A DNA stretch of 64,000 bases, from contig QJNS01000031.1 of assembly GCA_004154925.1 (NCBI GenBank), positions 186,001 through 250,000 on the forward strand. Direction: 5' to 3'. A program made the position numbers and the translations under genes. The stretch comes from Monosporascus cannonballus. Taxonomy: Eukaryota > Ascomycota > Sordariomycetes > Xylariales. How positions within the stretch are numbered: position 1 is the first letter of the stretch; every line of letters starts with the position of its first letter. The notes beneath the pieces are model-generated. The model saw nothing but the letters and a program-made list of their open reading frames with translations, made no database searches and was not told where the DNA came from. Below, one piece after another: positions 13,195 to 24,187 of this stretch.

Positions 13195-14013
13195 GGCTGC
13201 TGGAGAACTAGACCTTTTGATTGAAAGTTGCATTAAAGGCAAAGATGTGCTCTGGAAGTAATTGTGAAATTGGACCAAGGGAACGACTGTGGTGTACCAT
13301 GAAGGGCTCAAGGATCACTTTGAAGTAACCAGCCTTTAATTCTCTGGCCGGCACAAAAGTTTTTGTTGGACCTTGGCTGTTTGCGCGGCTACCGAATTCA
13401 TACGATTGGCAGCAGGCGTTCCAGATATGTACGGCACAGGAGATCCCTAGATTCTCCCTCTGGCGGCTCGTCAAGCTGCCGCTTGGGGAGCGGACACCTG
13501 AAGGAGCGCTTAACCCCCAGGATTAATGCCGCCGCAGGCGCGTTACTATTAATATCGGGGCCTTAATTTGGCGTTGACCCCTTCAAACGATTTTTTCATA
13601 CTGTGAACGCCAAGACACTCGGAGCTGGCCGTTGACCAATAGAAATTATGTAACGTGTGAATGAAGTGCGATTCTCCACGGGTCAGCCGCATGTGACGAA
13701 TGAGACCTTGCTTGGCATGGCTATGCACCCCTGACCCCTTGTCTTTCATCTTCCAACGCCAAGAGTAAGCCACTCCCGCGGGGGAAGACATCGCTTAAGC
13801 CTTTCCTTCCTGAGGCATTCATCCTATTTCTATCATCCTATTCATCTCTTCCCCTCTGTCCTGCCCAGAGACTCCAAGAACTTTGTCACTGCTACGCATG
13901 TAACATCTCATCCAGCAACAACTCCAAGCATCAGGAAATTTGGGACGAATTGTCTGAGTGCCCGACATATCATGGCATCTACCGGTAGTAGTGCCATCCG
14001 CAGCCTTCCCATA
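13195..14013. promoter_or_regulatory. Divergent intergenic region with CT-rich tract
   Basis: 819 bases separate two divergent genes and should hold both promoters. A pyrimidine-rich run at about 13,826-13,868 (CTCTTCCCCTCTGTCCTGCC within it) lies 150-190 bases before the plus-strand start. Such CT tracts often precede transcription starts in filamentous fungi. No clear TATA box or named operator was identified. Open frames here are short and look like chance. Confidence 0.35.
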
Positions 14014-15017
14014 ATGCATCGAAGAGCCTTTTATTTCATTCTCCCCGCGTTGATTCTGTTGGCTTTGATATCTTTCCATTATTCACACAATACTTTGGCC
14101 GGATGTCAGTAGGTGACTTCTTGACTTCAGGTGGACTTTTGTTAGCTAAAGCATTGATACTGCCAGTGAATTCTCCTTTAGAGACACCAATGTTTGGATC
14201 GCCGCCTCCGAAATCACAAGATTTTCTAAAGGATTTCCCCAAAAAGATCTGGCAAAGTTGGAAAGACGATTCAGAAGATCCAACAGAGCGAACTGTCGGA
14301 TTTCCACATCGCTGGCGAGTCACGAATCCTCAACATCGATACGAACGCATTACCGATGATAACGGCAACACCTACGTCCAATCCACCTTCCCATCTTCCG
14401 TGTCCGACATCTTTTGCAACTTGACGGATCCTATCCTACGTGCTGACTTCCTGAGATACCTAGTGTTGGTTGAGGAAGGCGGAGTTTGGGCTGACATTGA
14501 TGTGCTTCCCCATCGTCCCATCTCCGAATGGATCCCGCAATCGTATACCAGCTCAGTGAACCTTGTCGTTGGCATCGAGAACGATCATCACAAAAGGCCA
14601 ATCTGGCCTGGTTTGCCATATTCTGTGCAGCTGGCCCAGTATACGATTCTTTCGAAGCCGCGACATCCCGCCTTTATTAAGCTCATCGACCGAGTCGGTG
14701 CGGGCCTCCAAGATCTCCTGCGGTCAAAACAGATTGAGGGCAAAGAGAAAATAACATTCGAGGATGTTATGTCTACCACGGGACCATTTGTCTTCACACA
14801 GGTCATGATGGAGTACTTTGCCGAAGTAACTGGCATGAAACATACAGGAGATGAGCTGGACAATCTCCAGGAGCCTAGGCTAATTGGAGACGTATTGGTG
14901 CTACCAAAGGTCTCCTTCGGCTGGCTCCCTCATGAACACACTCATGATAAGGAAGATAAGTCAATTCTGGTTGAGCACCTGTTCATCGGATCCTGGCGCG
15001 GAAGTCACCCTGGTTGA
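14014..15017 (+). CDS. GT32 family glycosyltransferase (OCH1-like mannosyltransferase)
   Basis: The enzyme probably transfers a sugar, typically mannose from GDP-mannose, to glycoproteins or glycolipids in the Golgi lumen. Proposed exons are 14,014-14,104 and 14,167-15,017 with a 62-base intron (GTCAGT...CCAG), giving 313 residues. Exon 1 supplies a short basic N-terminus (MHRRAF) and one hydrophobic anchor about 6-21, the type II topology usual for this family; without splicing that frame hits TAG. An uninterrupted frame from ATG 14,103 gives 304 residues but no anchor. Seen: FPKKIWQSW near 54-62; the family core RADFLRYLVLVEEGGVWAD leading into the DXD motif DID at about 140-142, which binds the metal-nucleotide sugar; TGPFVFTQ; and HLFIGSWRG near the end. 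Length and motifs fit small fungal GT32 proteins. The 5' splice site is not the commonest type, so the start is less sure than the domain. Confidence 0.85.
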
Positions 15018-15811
15018 GATATCATCGGTCCTCGCTGTTTGTGTTACTGTTTAACCCTATATATGCCAATGACTTTGGCCTATTAGCCTAGTCTGGCTCT
15101 ACACTAGGAGCCGAAGCGGGTGGCGACCCCTCCCCCACGTGGCGATTTCGTCGGCCGCCTTGTCGCGCTTCCCCTTGGCCTTCTAACCAAGGCCCCATGT
15201 ATCGCGATGCCCTCCTTGACGGAATCAAACCCGGTCGTCTCCAAGTCGATGCATTATCCGGCTAGCGCTGAAAGGGTACATATGGGCTTCAGGAGATCGG
15301 TCGAGGCCTTGAGTATCTGGGTGGGCTATGCGAGGTGTGTGCGTGATGTGTAACTGGACCAGGCGCACGAGAGGCGAGCGCGAGGGTCCGTATCGGCGTT
15401 CTAGTTCTGCCTTTCCGGCAAACAACCCGTCGATGGCTTTGCTTTTGTTTGGCGAGGTCGGTCACGACGGGGCAGTTGTGCGGCGAGAGCCTCTTGATCT
15501 TGGCGTCCAGGAATTCGCTTTTGAAGGTGATACTGTGCTTCTGCTAGGTAGTCCATCCTTAGACTCAGCTAGACGGGGCCTCTTGCGGCGCTTTATGCCT
15601 GTGATGGTTGTAATCAATGAGTATAAAGCCAGGGGTTGGAGCAACTCAATTGATTCCCACTAGCGGGTGAGGTTTTTTGTGCGAAAGTAGCCTGTGGCGT
15701 TGAGTGAAAATCCGTGGCTGGTACCGAAATGATGCCTACTCGAGGGCAGGCACTCGGCCCATGTGGTAAGCTGTGTTCGGTAGAAGTCAGTTGTCTCCTC
15801 GCGATCAGGAC
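15018..15811. other. Right part of island 1: no supported gene
   Basis: This is GC-rich sequence after the glycosyltransferase stop. A 111-codon plus frame (15,328-15,663) and shorter overlapping minus frames are open, but I recognise no domain and the overlap argues for chance or an old relic. The first 100 bases probably hold the 3' untranslated end of the glycosyltransferase mRNA. Confidence 0.5.
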
Positions 15812-15875
15812 CCCATTTTGGAGGTTATGGCTGCTCCAGCGGCGCAGCTGTGGCTAGGGCTTCCAAAAATTATAA
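15812..15875 (+). repeat. Short repeat at the island/AT-block edge (left partner)
   Basis: The stretch holding GGTTATGGCTGCTCCAGCGG followed by CGCAGCTGTGGCTAGGG matches, in the opposite orientation, 51,539-51,582 at the far end of the same AT-rich block (AGTTATGGCTGCACCCGCAG, then CGCAGCTGCGGCCAAGG). The AT-rich DNA begins directly after it. It could be the terminal part of a small transposon family or of one element whose middle was filled by later insertions. A GCGCAGCTGG fragment also occurs at 16,397. Confidence 0.45.
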
Positions 15876-16927
15876 CTTTAAGTATATTACTAAGGTGGAC
15901 CCATAAAAATATCCACAAAAGCAGTAAATTTCCAAAATAAGGCCGAATAATAAGTTAAATATTTTTAGTTTTAGTTGAAATAACTTCATAGAAATCTTTT
16001 TTTAAATTTTTTTTCACAATTTTATAAATAAATTAATAATAATAATTAATAAGAAAATAAAATAAATTTAAATATATACAATTTACAAAAAACCTTTTGA
16101 ATTATAAATTAAATATATTAAATACGATTACTTTTATAAAAATAATAAAAAATACGTTATAATTTTCGTTTTAAATAAAGTTTTTATTTGTAACATTTGT
16201 GTAATTATAACGTAATAATTATAATTCTTGCGGTTTAAAATATAATTAAATAAATTTTAATTATAATAAATTATATTTTTAGCAAATTATTAAAAAAAAT
16301 ATTCCGATCAGCGATTAATATATTATAATTATAAAAACGTTTTAAATTTAATTAATTTTAATTTTTTTATAATTACGGTATAATTCTGATATCATGCGCA
16401 GCTGGTGCTTATAAGGTGGATTAGGGTGTCCAAACCCCAATTGGGATTTGAAATTGCTGACCTTTTGATATTGTAGCTAGCATTACAATCTTGTTATCTC
16501 ACAATAATAACCATAACGCGTATGGCCAGAAAAATTAATATACTGAGTTTTCTTATATAAAATATATTAAGAAAATGCGGTATATAATAATATGACCGGT
16601 AATTATGCCGTTGCCGTTATAAAAGTGTTACAATCGATTATTTTTTTAAAAGTTAATTTAATTATATAAATTAAAAACTTTATTAAAAATCTTTTTAAAA
16701 AAATTCTTATACGTACGTATATTAGATTGTATTAGTCGCGTTTATAAAGTCACAATTTTTGAACCTTAATTTGAATATATAAAAGTTTTTATTTAAATTA
16801 AACTTTTTTCAAAAAAAAGCTAAGGATTTAAATAGCGATACCCAAAACGAATCTATTTTTCGCTCAACTCCAACTTAGGTCTTATGAGCTCCTTACGAGG
16901 AAACGGCATTTAATTAATTTAAAAAAA
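15876..16927. other. AT-rich spacer with a small GC patch, no gene
   Basis: AT-rich DNA without open frames, interrupted at about 16,390-16,530 by sequence of near-normal GC that I cannot assign. AAGGTGGA occurs at both 15,890 and 16,408 in the same orientation and may mark the ends of a small decayed repeat. Nothing else is recognisable. Confidence 0.45.
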
Positions 16928-17294
16928 GAGTACATTAGTATATCGAAACGAGCTAGAGAAACCTGAGCTAGGTAAGGTAAAAAGTCAGCGGCGGCGCAGG
17001 TTCGGTCCGCTAGCCAAGAGTGCTATAGCTGTCAGATAAGTAGCCCGATAAGCGCGCACTTATCAATTCAGTCTTTTGGTGCAGTGGCTAGCTGACAATG
17101 GCACACCAAATACGGAAAGACCGCCTCGCATTTGGGACATATATGTTGTATAAATTGGCTACATATTACCTTGTTCTCGCCTTCTATTGGTTTTTCATGT
17201 CGCCCGCCTGTGGGTACGGTTTTTCGAAAGTGCTCTCCGGTCGCATCTGTGTAATTGGACGTGTTTGTAAATAGTGAAACAGGTCAGCTACTAT

Positions 17295-17458
17295 TCTCAG
17301 CTAGCTGGGGGGTGCGGAGCGCTCCCCAAAAACGGAAAGGTCCCATATTGATCGGCTCAGGTATGTTCCGTGGCTAAATTACTTAAAGTTATATGCTTGC
17401 GATAATACGTATAATTTAGCAAAATATAATTATATAATTAATATTTTTAAATTTAATA
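17295..17458 (+). repeat. 5' LTR of element B
   Basis: 164 bases, starting TCTCAGCTAGC where the right LTR has TATTAGCTAGC; the ancestral start was probably TGT-type. The left half is unmutated (CTAGCTGGGGGGTGCGGAGC), while the right, inner half is AT-shifted (CAAAATATAATTATATAATT against CGGAATACAACAACACAACT in the other LTR). Confidence 0.8.
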
Positions 17459-19904
17459 ATTAAAATCCTTATTCGCTTGACTCGTATATATATTTATTAA
17501 TTAATTACCATTAAAATAATATAAATTATACATTAATATTAATTATTTATGTATTTTAATAATAATAATAATAATTACAGAATTAACCTTTTTAATTATT
17601 TATAAAGGATTGAAAAATTAAAATCGTTTTAAAAAAAAGAATTTTAGTTTAATATAGATGCGCTTAATATTTAGAATTTTATCCATTTCGATTAATTGTT
17701 TCTGTAATTTATTAAATAAAAAAACCCGATATAATTTTTGATTTTAAAAATTAAATTCGTTATACGGCGCAATTTAAAGCTTTAGGATGATTTTTATTAT
17801 CCGGAAAAATAACCGAAAAGAGTAATCTAATAAAATATTTAATAAATACTTTTAAAATAATAACCGAAAATAAACAAATTTATAATTAGAATTTTACAAG
17901 ATATACTTTTAAAAATCAAAAATACGATATTTTTAGCAAAAAATATTAATAACTCAACGAAATAAATCTTAGAATTAATATTTTTAAGGACTAAAAAAAA
18001 GGAATGTCTTTTTCGGAAAAAACTGACGAAAATAACATGTTGAATTGGCCGAATTAGATAAAATATACCATGCTAAATCTTTTATTAATATTTAATAAAA
18101 ATATAGTAAAATATTAAAGTAAATTTCGAAATTCAAAACACAATTAAGCGAATATATCATAAAACAACAAAATATTTAAACTTTAAAATAATAATATAAT
18201 ATATCAAAAACGAAAACAATAATTATATAGAATAACGATTGAAATATAGTATTAGCCTTTATAATTAGAATATAAATTATTGTTTTTTAAATAATAAAAA
18301 GGCCGAAATCGATAATGGTACGATTAATTTTTAAAAAATGACAATAAACTTTTTAAATTATTAAATTTTAATTTATCCCATATTTATATTATAAAATATT
18401 AAAATAATATTTCCGACGTTTTAAAAGGGCTTTAGGGATACTCTGAATTAAAATAATCTTAATTAAGAAAATATTAAGCTTACTAATTTTTAATTACGAA
18501 AAAGACTCCGGGGCGTAAAACGAAATAAAGTAATTATAAATGTTTTTATATAAACCGAAAGGTTAGTAAACGAAAATAATAAAAATCGAATACGTAAAAT
18601 ATTCGTTAAAAGGTTATTTAAATGCTTATTATATATTATCTTAATATTCTTATATATTTCTTAATAAAACCTTAACGAGTTTCCGTTTTAACGATAGGAT
18701 AAAGGCATACGTTTAAGGTCAAATTACCGCCGATTAAGTTTTTAAAAAAAAATCGACCATTTATCGAAAACTATGAAAAGAATATTTACATCAATAAATT
18801 AATTTTTAAAAAGGGTAAAACGAATTTCGACGTATCTTTTAATTATTTATTAATATGGTATTATAAATATTTCTTTTAACTTTTTAAAAACTGTATATAT
18901 TTTAAATTTACAATTAACGATAGATTTTTTAAACTTTATTAATAGGTTTTTTGAATTTTAAACTAACCTTATAAAATAACGAAATATACGTAAACAATAA
19001 AACTCGTTCGCATTAAAAAATACGAAAAAATCGATATAATATTTCGAAACTTTAATGGTATAAAAACGTTATGTTTATACGATATAGCGTATGGCAAAAG
19101 CTTTATATATAATTTGGTATTTTTTCAGCAGTTTCGGAAAAAACGTTATAAATAAGATAATCGAAAAACTAATAGTTTTATTCGAAATAAATGTAATTAA
19201 TATATTAATATATTAATAAATAAATTTAACTAATTTATTATCGAAAATATTAACGTGATAATTACTTGTATAATTTTAATAATTTATAAACGAAATATTA
19301 ATTCGCAAATAATAAGACTGTTACGGATTAATAACAATAGTATATAATATTTGAAATTAAAATATTTAGGACCCGAAATATGGGCATAATTAAAATCCTA
19401 TAAGAAAAAACTCCGCTTAAAAAGCTTTATAATAATAAAATATTAAACATATAACCAGGCGAAAGTCAAAAAACAAATACGCCGTACGCCTTAGGAACAA
19501 ACTTTTCCGAATAAAATAAAAAATCGTTATCGATTTTACAAATTTGAAGGGAATCGTGGAAAATATAAATACGTTATATTTGCAACTAATTTATATTTAG
19601 GTTTTATGTAAAAGTTTTATTTTGAAAACCGGAAGGAAAATAGATTAATTATAATATTTGAATACTTTTTAAGAATTTCTTTTTTAAAAAAATAGAATAA
19701 AATATTTTAAAGGTATTTAAATACGATTATAAAATATTAAGAAATTACCACCTTAAAAATATACTTTAATTACGTTTTGTAATATTAAATTTGAACTTTT
19801 AATATTATATACCCAGGTTTAAAATAAAAATACAAAACATTTCAAAAATATTATTAAGGAAAAAGCAAATATAATACGAAGTAACGTTAAATTACTCTCG
19901 TTCC

Positions 19905-20100
19905 TAATCGTATATACTTTTAAAACGGCAATATATTTATATAATCGTACCCTTAACTACGTATTTTTTGGCAAAGCTCATTTAAGGTATATCATATTTA
20001 GCTAACGTATAAAAATAATATAATACTACTTATTCTGGAGCTTTAATAAGTTTACGTATAAATATATAATTATATAACTTATATTATAATAGTTACTCTT
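19905..20100 (+). pseudogene. Copia integrase C-terminal relic
   Basis: The plus strand reads YTFKTAIYLYNRTLNYVFFG, followed shortly by a frame-shifted HLRIF-like stretch. In copia integrases the catalytic core ends with a similar run: a Tyr-x-x-Asn-Arg-x-Pro-type motif, then the LRIFGC-type motif. Pro is replaced by Leu (C-to-T). Stops follow. Assignment rests on these motifs and on lying upstream of the reverse transcriptase. Confidence 0.55.
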
Positions 20101-21122
20101 ATAAACAAAATATAAAGCTTTTAAAAAGTAAATCTCAAAATATAAATAAGTTATTTCGTTAATTACTAATTTACCAATATTTACGAAATTTAAAATCCAT
20201 TTATTAATAACATTTTTAGTATTCGAAACATATAATTTAAAAAAGTTATTTTTAATAATATTAAATATTTAAAAAATAACTTTCTATACGTATTAAAAAA
20301 CGAATTATTGAATTTATTTTAATAAATAAAGATAATTAAATAAATTAATAATTACTCTTTGTATTTATAAAAAAACGAAACTTTAACCGAGATAATTTAT
20401 TTACCGGCTATATAAAAATGGGTTTAAAAAATATTAATATAAAAAACGTACGAAATCGGAAAAAATAAACCTATTCGTAAAAAATTAATTATTTTTATAC
20501 GACCGTTATATTCGAATTATTTTTATTCTTTAAACCATTACCGCCGTTAACGTTTACCTTAATAATTATTATAATTATTATACCCACGGAAAAAATAAAA
20601 ATAATCATAAGTTTTTGCTATATTATTTAATTTAAAACGGTTGTAAAAAACAAAGGTATTTTACGGGTCGTAAACGTAAACTCTCCGTATATTCCGTACC
20701 GAACTAATATTATCCGAAAGGAATATAAAGCATAGGAAACTGCATTTAATATAAGACGTTTAACCTTTTTTATAAATACGAACGATAACTAGCCGGTAAA
20801 TTGCGGAAAATTAAAGAAAATAATTATTCGAATCCGTATTACCCTAATTAAAAAAACTTTAATACCAAAACGTATAAGAAAATACTTAAGTCGTAAGATC
20901 GAATATATAGACGTAACTTACTACCACCGCCGTACGGCCATAAAAAACTAAATATATATTTATTAAGAGAAATATTTAAAAAAGCCCAAAAATTTATTTA
21001 TAGAAGTTATAAGAAAACATAATTCTGGGAAATTATAAATTAAGTTTTAATTTAAAAATATGTTTTAAAGTACATATAAATATATATTTATAAATTTAAT
21101 AAGTATAACAATTACAAAAATA

Positions 21123-21510
21123 TAAGGCCCGTTTTATCGTACGAAATAGTTAATAATTAAATGGTATTTATGGCAATATATATATATTTATATTTACTAG
21201 GAAACCGTTTCTAACCTTGATTATTATTACGGTTAAATTTAATTTAAAATTTAAATAATATAACGTTATAAATACTTTCGTTAATATAACCTTATTTTAC
21301 GCGATATATATGAAAATACTCTTAAGATATCGATAACCTAAAAAAACTTTCCTAATTAGAAAAATATTATATAAATTATAAAATTACCTTTATTTTAAAA
21401 GAAAGAATTTATTAGCATATTTAAGGATTTAAGATTAAACCTTATTTTTTACGGACTTTATTATTTTATTCGTTAAGAGATATTTCTATTTTTTGTTAAC
21501 GATATTATTA
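21123..21510 (+). pseudogene. Copia reverse transcriptase relic
   Basis: In one plus frame, with stops, motifs appear in the copia order: KARFIVR near 21,124; VKFNLKFK*YNVINTFVNIT near 21,230; a VYMKMP-type segment read as IYMKI near 21,310; an ALYGL-type segment read as ILYKL near 21,370; and a catalytic box near 21,490-21,510 read as FVNDII. In the box the first catalytic Asp of the family's VDD is Asn, one G-to-A change. This identifies the element as Ty1/copia with some certainty. Confidence 0.8.
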
Positions 21511-22623
21511 AGGCATATAGTAAGAAAAATTAAAACTTTATTAATTAATTAATCTAATAAATGCGGGAATAATATACCCTTATAAAAGGTTAAAATTTAT
21601 AATAATTTTTCGGGATCGAAAGAATTAAAAATAAATTTAATAAAAGGATTTAATTATCCTAATCAGATTTTATAAATAAGCAAATTAACTTAATCCCTAA
21701 AAAGAATTTAAATAATTACCTAAAAACGCCTATAACAAACGTCGAATTATTGCCGAATTTTGATTTAGCTTATTCAGGTCTAATTAATAAATACCGAAAA
21801 AATCGGTTTTATTTTATATATTACAATTAATATATAATTAAATATATCCTTTATAATATTTCGATTTGTTCGACTTAACCTATATTCTAATAACGTATAT
21901 TATAAAATTATTGATCGAATTATGTTACATTTATTCGGTATTAAAACATTAACATTATAATTCGAAAACAAAAATTCGATAAATATTTAAAGCGATATTT
22001 TTTGGCAAATAATACAGTTAATCGAGAAAGTTCTTAAGCTTACGTTATAAAGTTATTCGGTAAAATAATAAAATAACGAACGAATAAGTACAATATAGTA
22101 ATGATTTTAATAACTAAAACGGAATTATAATTTATTACACAAATTATAAAAAAAAGCTGTATTTTGTTTTCGATTAATCAAAATATTAAAAGTCGGACTA
22201 AATACGGAACCGCTAAATATTTGGTATAATAATTAATAGATTTTGCGGTTTATTAACGCCGCCGTTACCCTTTTAAAAATAAAGTTACGATACGTAAATA
22301 TATATAATTATTAACTGCAAAAAATTATAAAAAAAGATTTAATTAAAATAAATTACACGTTTATAAATGATTTATTAATTAATAAATTAATTAAATTCTT
22401 ATAACGAAGAGCCTTTAGGTATTTTAAAAAATAATTAAAATTAATAAATATTATAAAGATTTTAAATTAACGGAAAAAGGTTATAAAAGTTATTTTAAAT
22501 AAGGAACTAATTAATTTAAGAAATTTAATTGCTAAAAAAAAACCGAAATAAACAGTTATAGCTTTAAGAAATAATAAAATATGACGATTAACGCCGTAAA
22601 TGCTTTAAAGCGTTAAGGAGTAA

Positions 22624-22788
22624 TATTAGCTAGCTGGGGGGTACGGAACGTTCCTTATATACGGAAAGGTCCCATATTGATCGGCTCATGTATTTTCCGT
22701 GGCTAGACTACTTAAAGTTGTACGCGTGCGATAGCACGTATAACTTAGCGGAATACAACAACACAACTGATGTCTCCTATATCTGACA
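22624..22788 (+). repeat. 3' LTR of element B
   Basis: 165 bases ending CTGACA. The inner (left) half carries changes such as GTACGGAACGTTCC where the other LTR has GTGCGGAGCGCTCC. The outer half is nearly clean (GTACGCGTGCGATAGCACGT). The mutation pattern is opposite to that of the left LTR. Confidence 0.8.
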
Positions 22789-22901
22789 ACCATAGCTAGA
22801 TACTTAACTGCACATTGTATCTTTCAAAAAAAAAAATACACGTCCTTACCCCAGCTACCTCAGACCTCCCCTAGCTCGTTCTCTAAATTTTTAATGTACT
22901 G

Positions 22902-23236
22902 ATATACTACGCTAAAAATTAACCAATCAAATTCCATATTCACCAAACAAGCGAGCGAGGCTTAAGTGGTAGTTGCGCGAATAGAGGTCTTGTTTAACGT
23001 CTTGATACTAAAATTATTAACTTTTTTCGTTTTCTTTTTAAAAAATTTAAAGATTTAAATAAAAACTTTTAGTACACAATCAAATTAAGGCCGATAAATA
23101 TAAAACTTAACATGCGCGTCTAATAAAAGCTAATATACATATAGAAATATTTTCGATTTTTTTTAAATAAGCTTGAAGCCAATATAGTTAAGTTAAGGTT
23201 CGGAAAATAGACGACCGCGATCTTTTTATGCCCGGA
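22902..23236. other. AT-rich spacer, no gene
   Basis: Mixed composition: the first 100 bases next to the inverted-repeat element are of moderate GC (GCGAGCGAGGCTTAAGTGG) and the rest is AT-rich. Nothing recognisable. Confidence 0.4.
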
Positions 23237-23623
23237 TGTTACGACCTAACAGGTCTAGACCTGCGGAGACGGTCGTAGCGACAAGGATAAGACGATCCAC
23301 TCTGTAAGTCACGTAAGAAGTAATCACCGATACACCCGTAATTACTACAGAATAACTATAATTACTAGGAATTATATTTTTTGCAGGTAATATAATTAAA
23401 CATAATTAATAAAACAATACAAAATATAAATACGTTTACTATTTCTATAATTTAAATAATAATAATTTATAGTAAAGCATTCTTATTTAAAGGATTTTTA
23501 ATATGACAAAATATAATTAATTATTATACTTATTATTGAAACTTTTACAAGATATTTATTAATATAAACGCGTACTATTTATGTTTAATAATTAAGTAAA
23601 CCGTTTAAGAGTTGTCTGTTATA
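23237..23623 (+). repeat. LTR-like sequence related to the element F family
   Basis: It begins TGTTACGACCTAACAGG and continues GCGGAGACGGTCGTAGCGAC, comparable to the start of the 55,429 LTR (TGTCACGACCTGACAAACC, then AGAAACGGTCGCAGC). About 350 bases later GTTTAATAATTAAGTAAACC parallels that LTR's GTTTAATAGTTGGTTAAACC, and it ends CTGTTATA. The first 100 bases are clean and the rest RIP-mutated. No internal region or target duplication was identified; it is a diverged subfamily member, solo or partial. Confidence 0.5.
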
Positions 23624-23998
23624 AATTTCAGTTTAATAATATTATTAAATTGCAAATTATACTTTGAAATATTAAATCGATTCACGAATAAAACACTATT
23701 TTTTAATAAAAGATGAATTTCGATATAAAATTTAGAAACTAAAAATTTAAATATAATAACATATATTAAATTTAATACGAATAAATATACTACTATTTAA
23801 GGTTAAGAAACGTTACTTTACAATAAAAATATACAAAATATTTATATTAAAATCAAAATATATTTTAAGTTCAAGAAATTCGAAAAATTGACAAATAAAA
23901 CTTTTATTATTATGGTCTTTATAATAAAAAACGTTTTCAATTAATTTGAACAAATTACAAGAAATTATTTGGAATATATATAAAAGATAATAAATTGC
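23624..23998. other. AT-rich spacer, no gene
   Basis: AT-rich sequence between the LTR-like copy and element A. One 77-codon minus frame (23,813-24,046) runs into the LTR of element A and looks like chance. No features. Confidence 0.4.
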
Positions 23999-24187
23999 TG
24001 TGAGCTGGATAAGGTAATCTCCAACCAGTCGCAAAGCAGATTCCAAGAAGTAAATATATTAGATTATTTCCATCTAGCGTTTTTTTATTAGCTCCCAGAA
24101 AATGGATTTATACTAGTAAGTAGGTCGGTGGTTGATCGGTAACTGGTCGATTACTAGCGTTTTTCTGATAAATGCTATATTATTATA
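23999..24187 (-). repeat. 3' LTR of element A
   Basis: 189 bases. The outer (left) edge TGTGAGCTGGATAAGG is clean. The inner end reads ATTATTATA where the partner reads ATTCTCACA. The outer edges of the two LTRs together give perfectly inverted termini TGTGAG...CTCACA. Confidence 0.85.

Larger units (their letters stand above)
17295..22788 (+). mobile_element. Ty1/copia LTR retrotransposon, complete but RIP-destroyed (element B)
   Basis: A 5.49 kb element with LTRs 17,295-17,458 and 22,624-22,788. The flanks ACTAT (17,290-17,294) and ACCAT (22,789-22,793) are a five-base target duplication differing by one C/T transition. A purine-rich stretch (GCGTTAAGGAGTAA) lies just before the right LTR, giving plus orientation. 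Integrase remnants (about 19.9 kb) precede reverse transcriptase (about 21.1-21.5 kb), the copia gene order. Stops occur throughout, so it cannot move by itself. Confidence 0.85.
16928..22901. mobile_element. Small inverted-repeat element split by the copia insertion
   Basis: The two sides of the copia element (17,295-22,788) carry inverted copies of one sequence. Left, 16,928-16,982: AGTACATTAGTATATC then AACGAGCTAGAG, CCTGAGCTAGG, TAAGG. Right, 22,842-22,901 reverse-complemented: AGTACATTAAAAATTT then AACGAGCTAGGGG, TCTGAGGTAGCTGGGG, TAAGG. Without the copia element the unit is about 475 bases, too short for a transposase, which fits a non-autonomous terminal-inverted-repeat element (MITE). 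Its interior (16,990-17,294) is of nearly normal GC and shows no gene. The exact outer ends and target duplication are not resolved. Confidence 0.5.

Noticed and set aside
14103..14166. ATG at 14,103 as the start of the glycosyltransferase
   Set aside because: It gives an uninterrupted frame but no membrane anchor; the ATG at 14,014 with a 62-base intron supplies a typical type II anchor. Kept as an alternative only.
18530..18600. Gag zinc knuckle of copia element B
   Set aside because: CFY-NRK spacing is suggestive, but the remaining positions cannot be derived from a CCHC knuckle by RIP-type changes alone.
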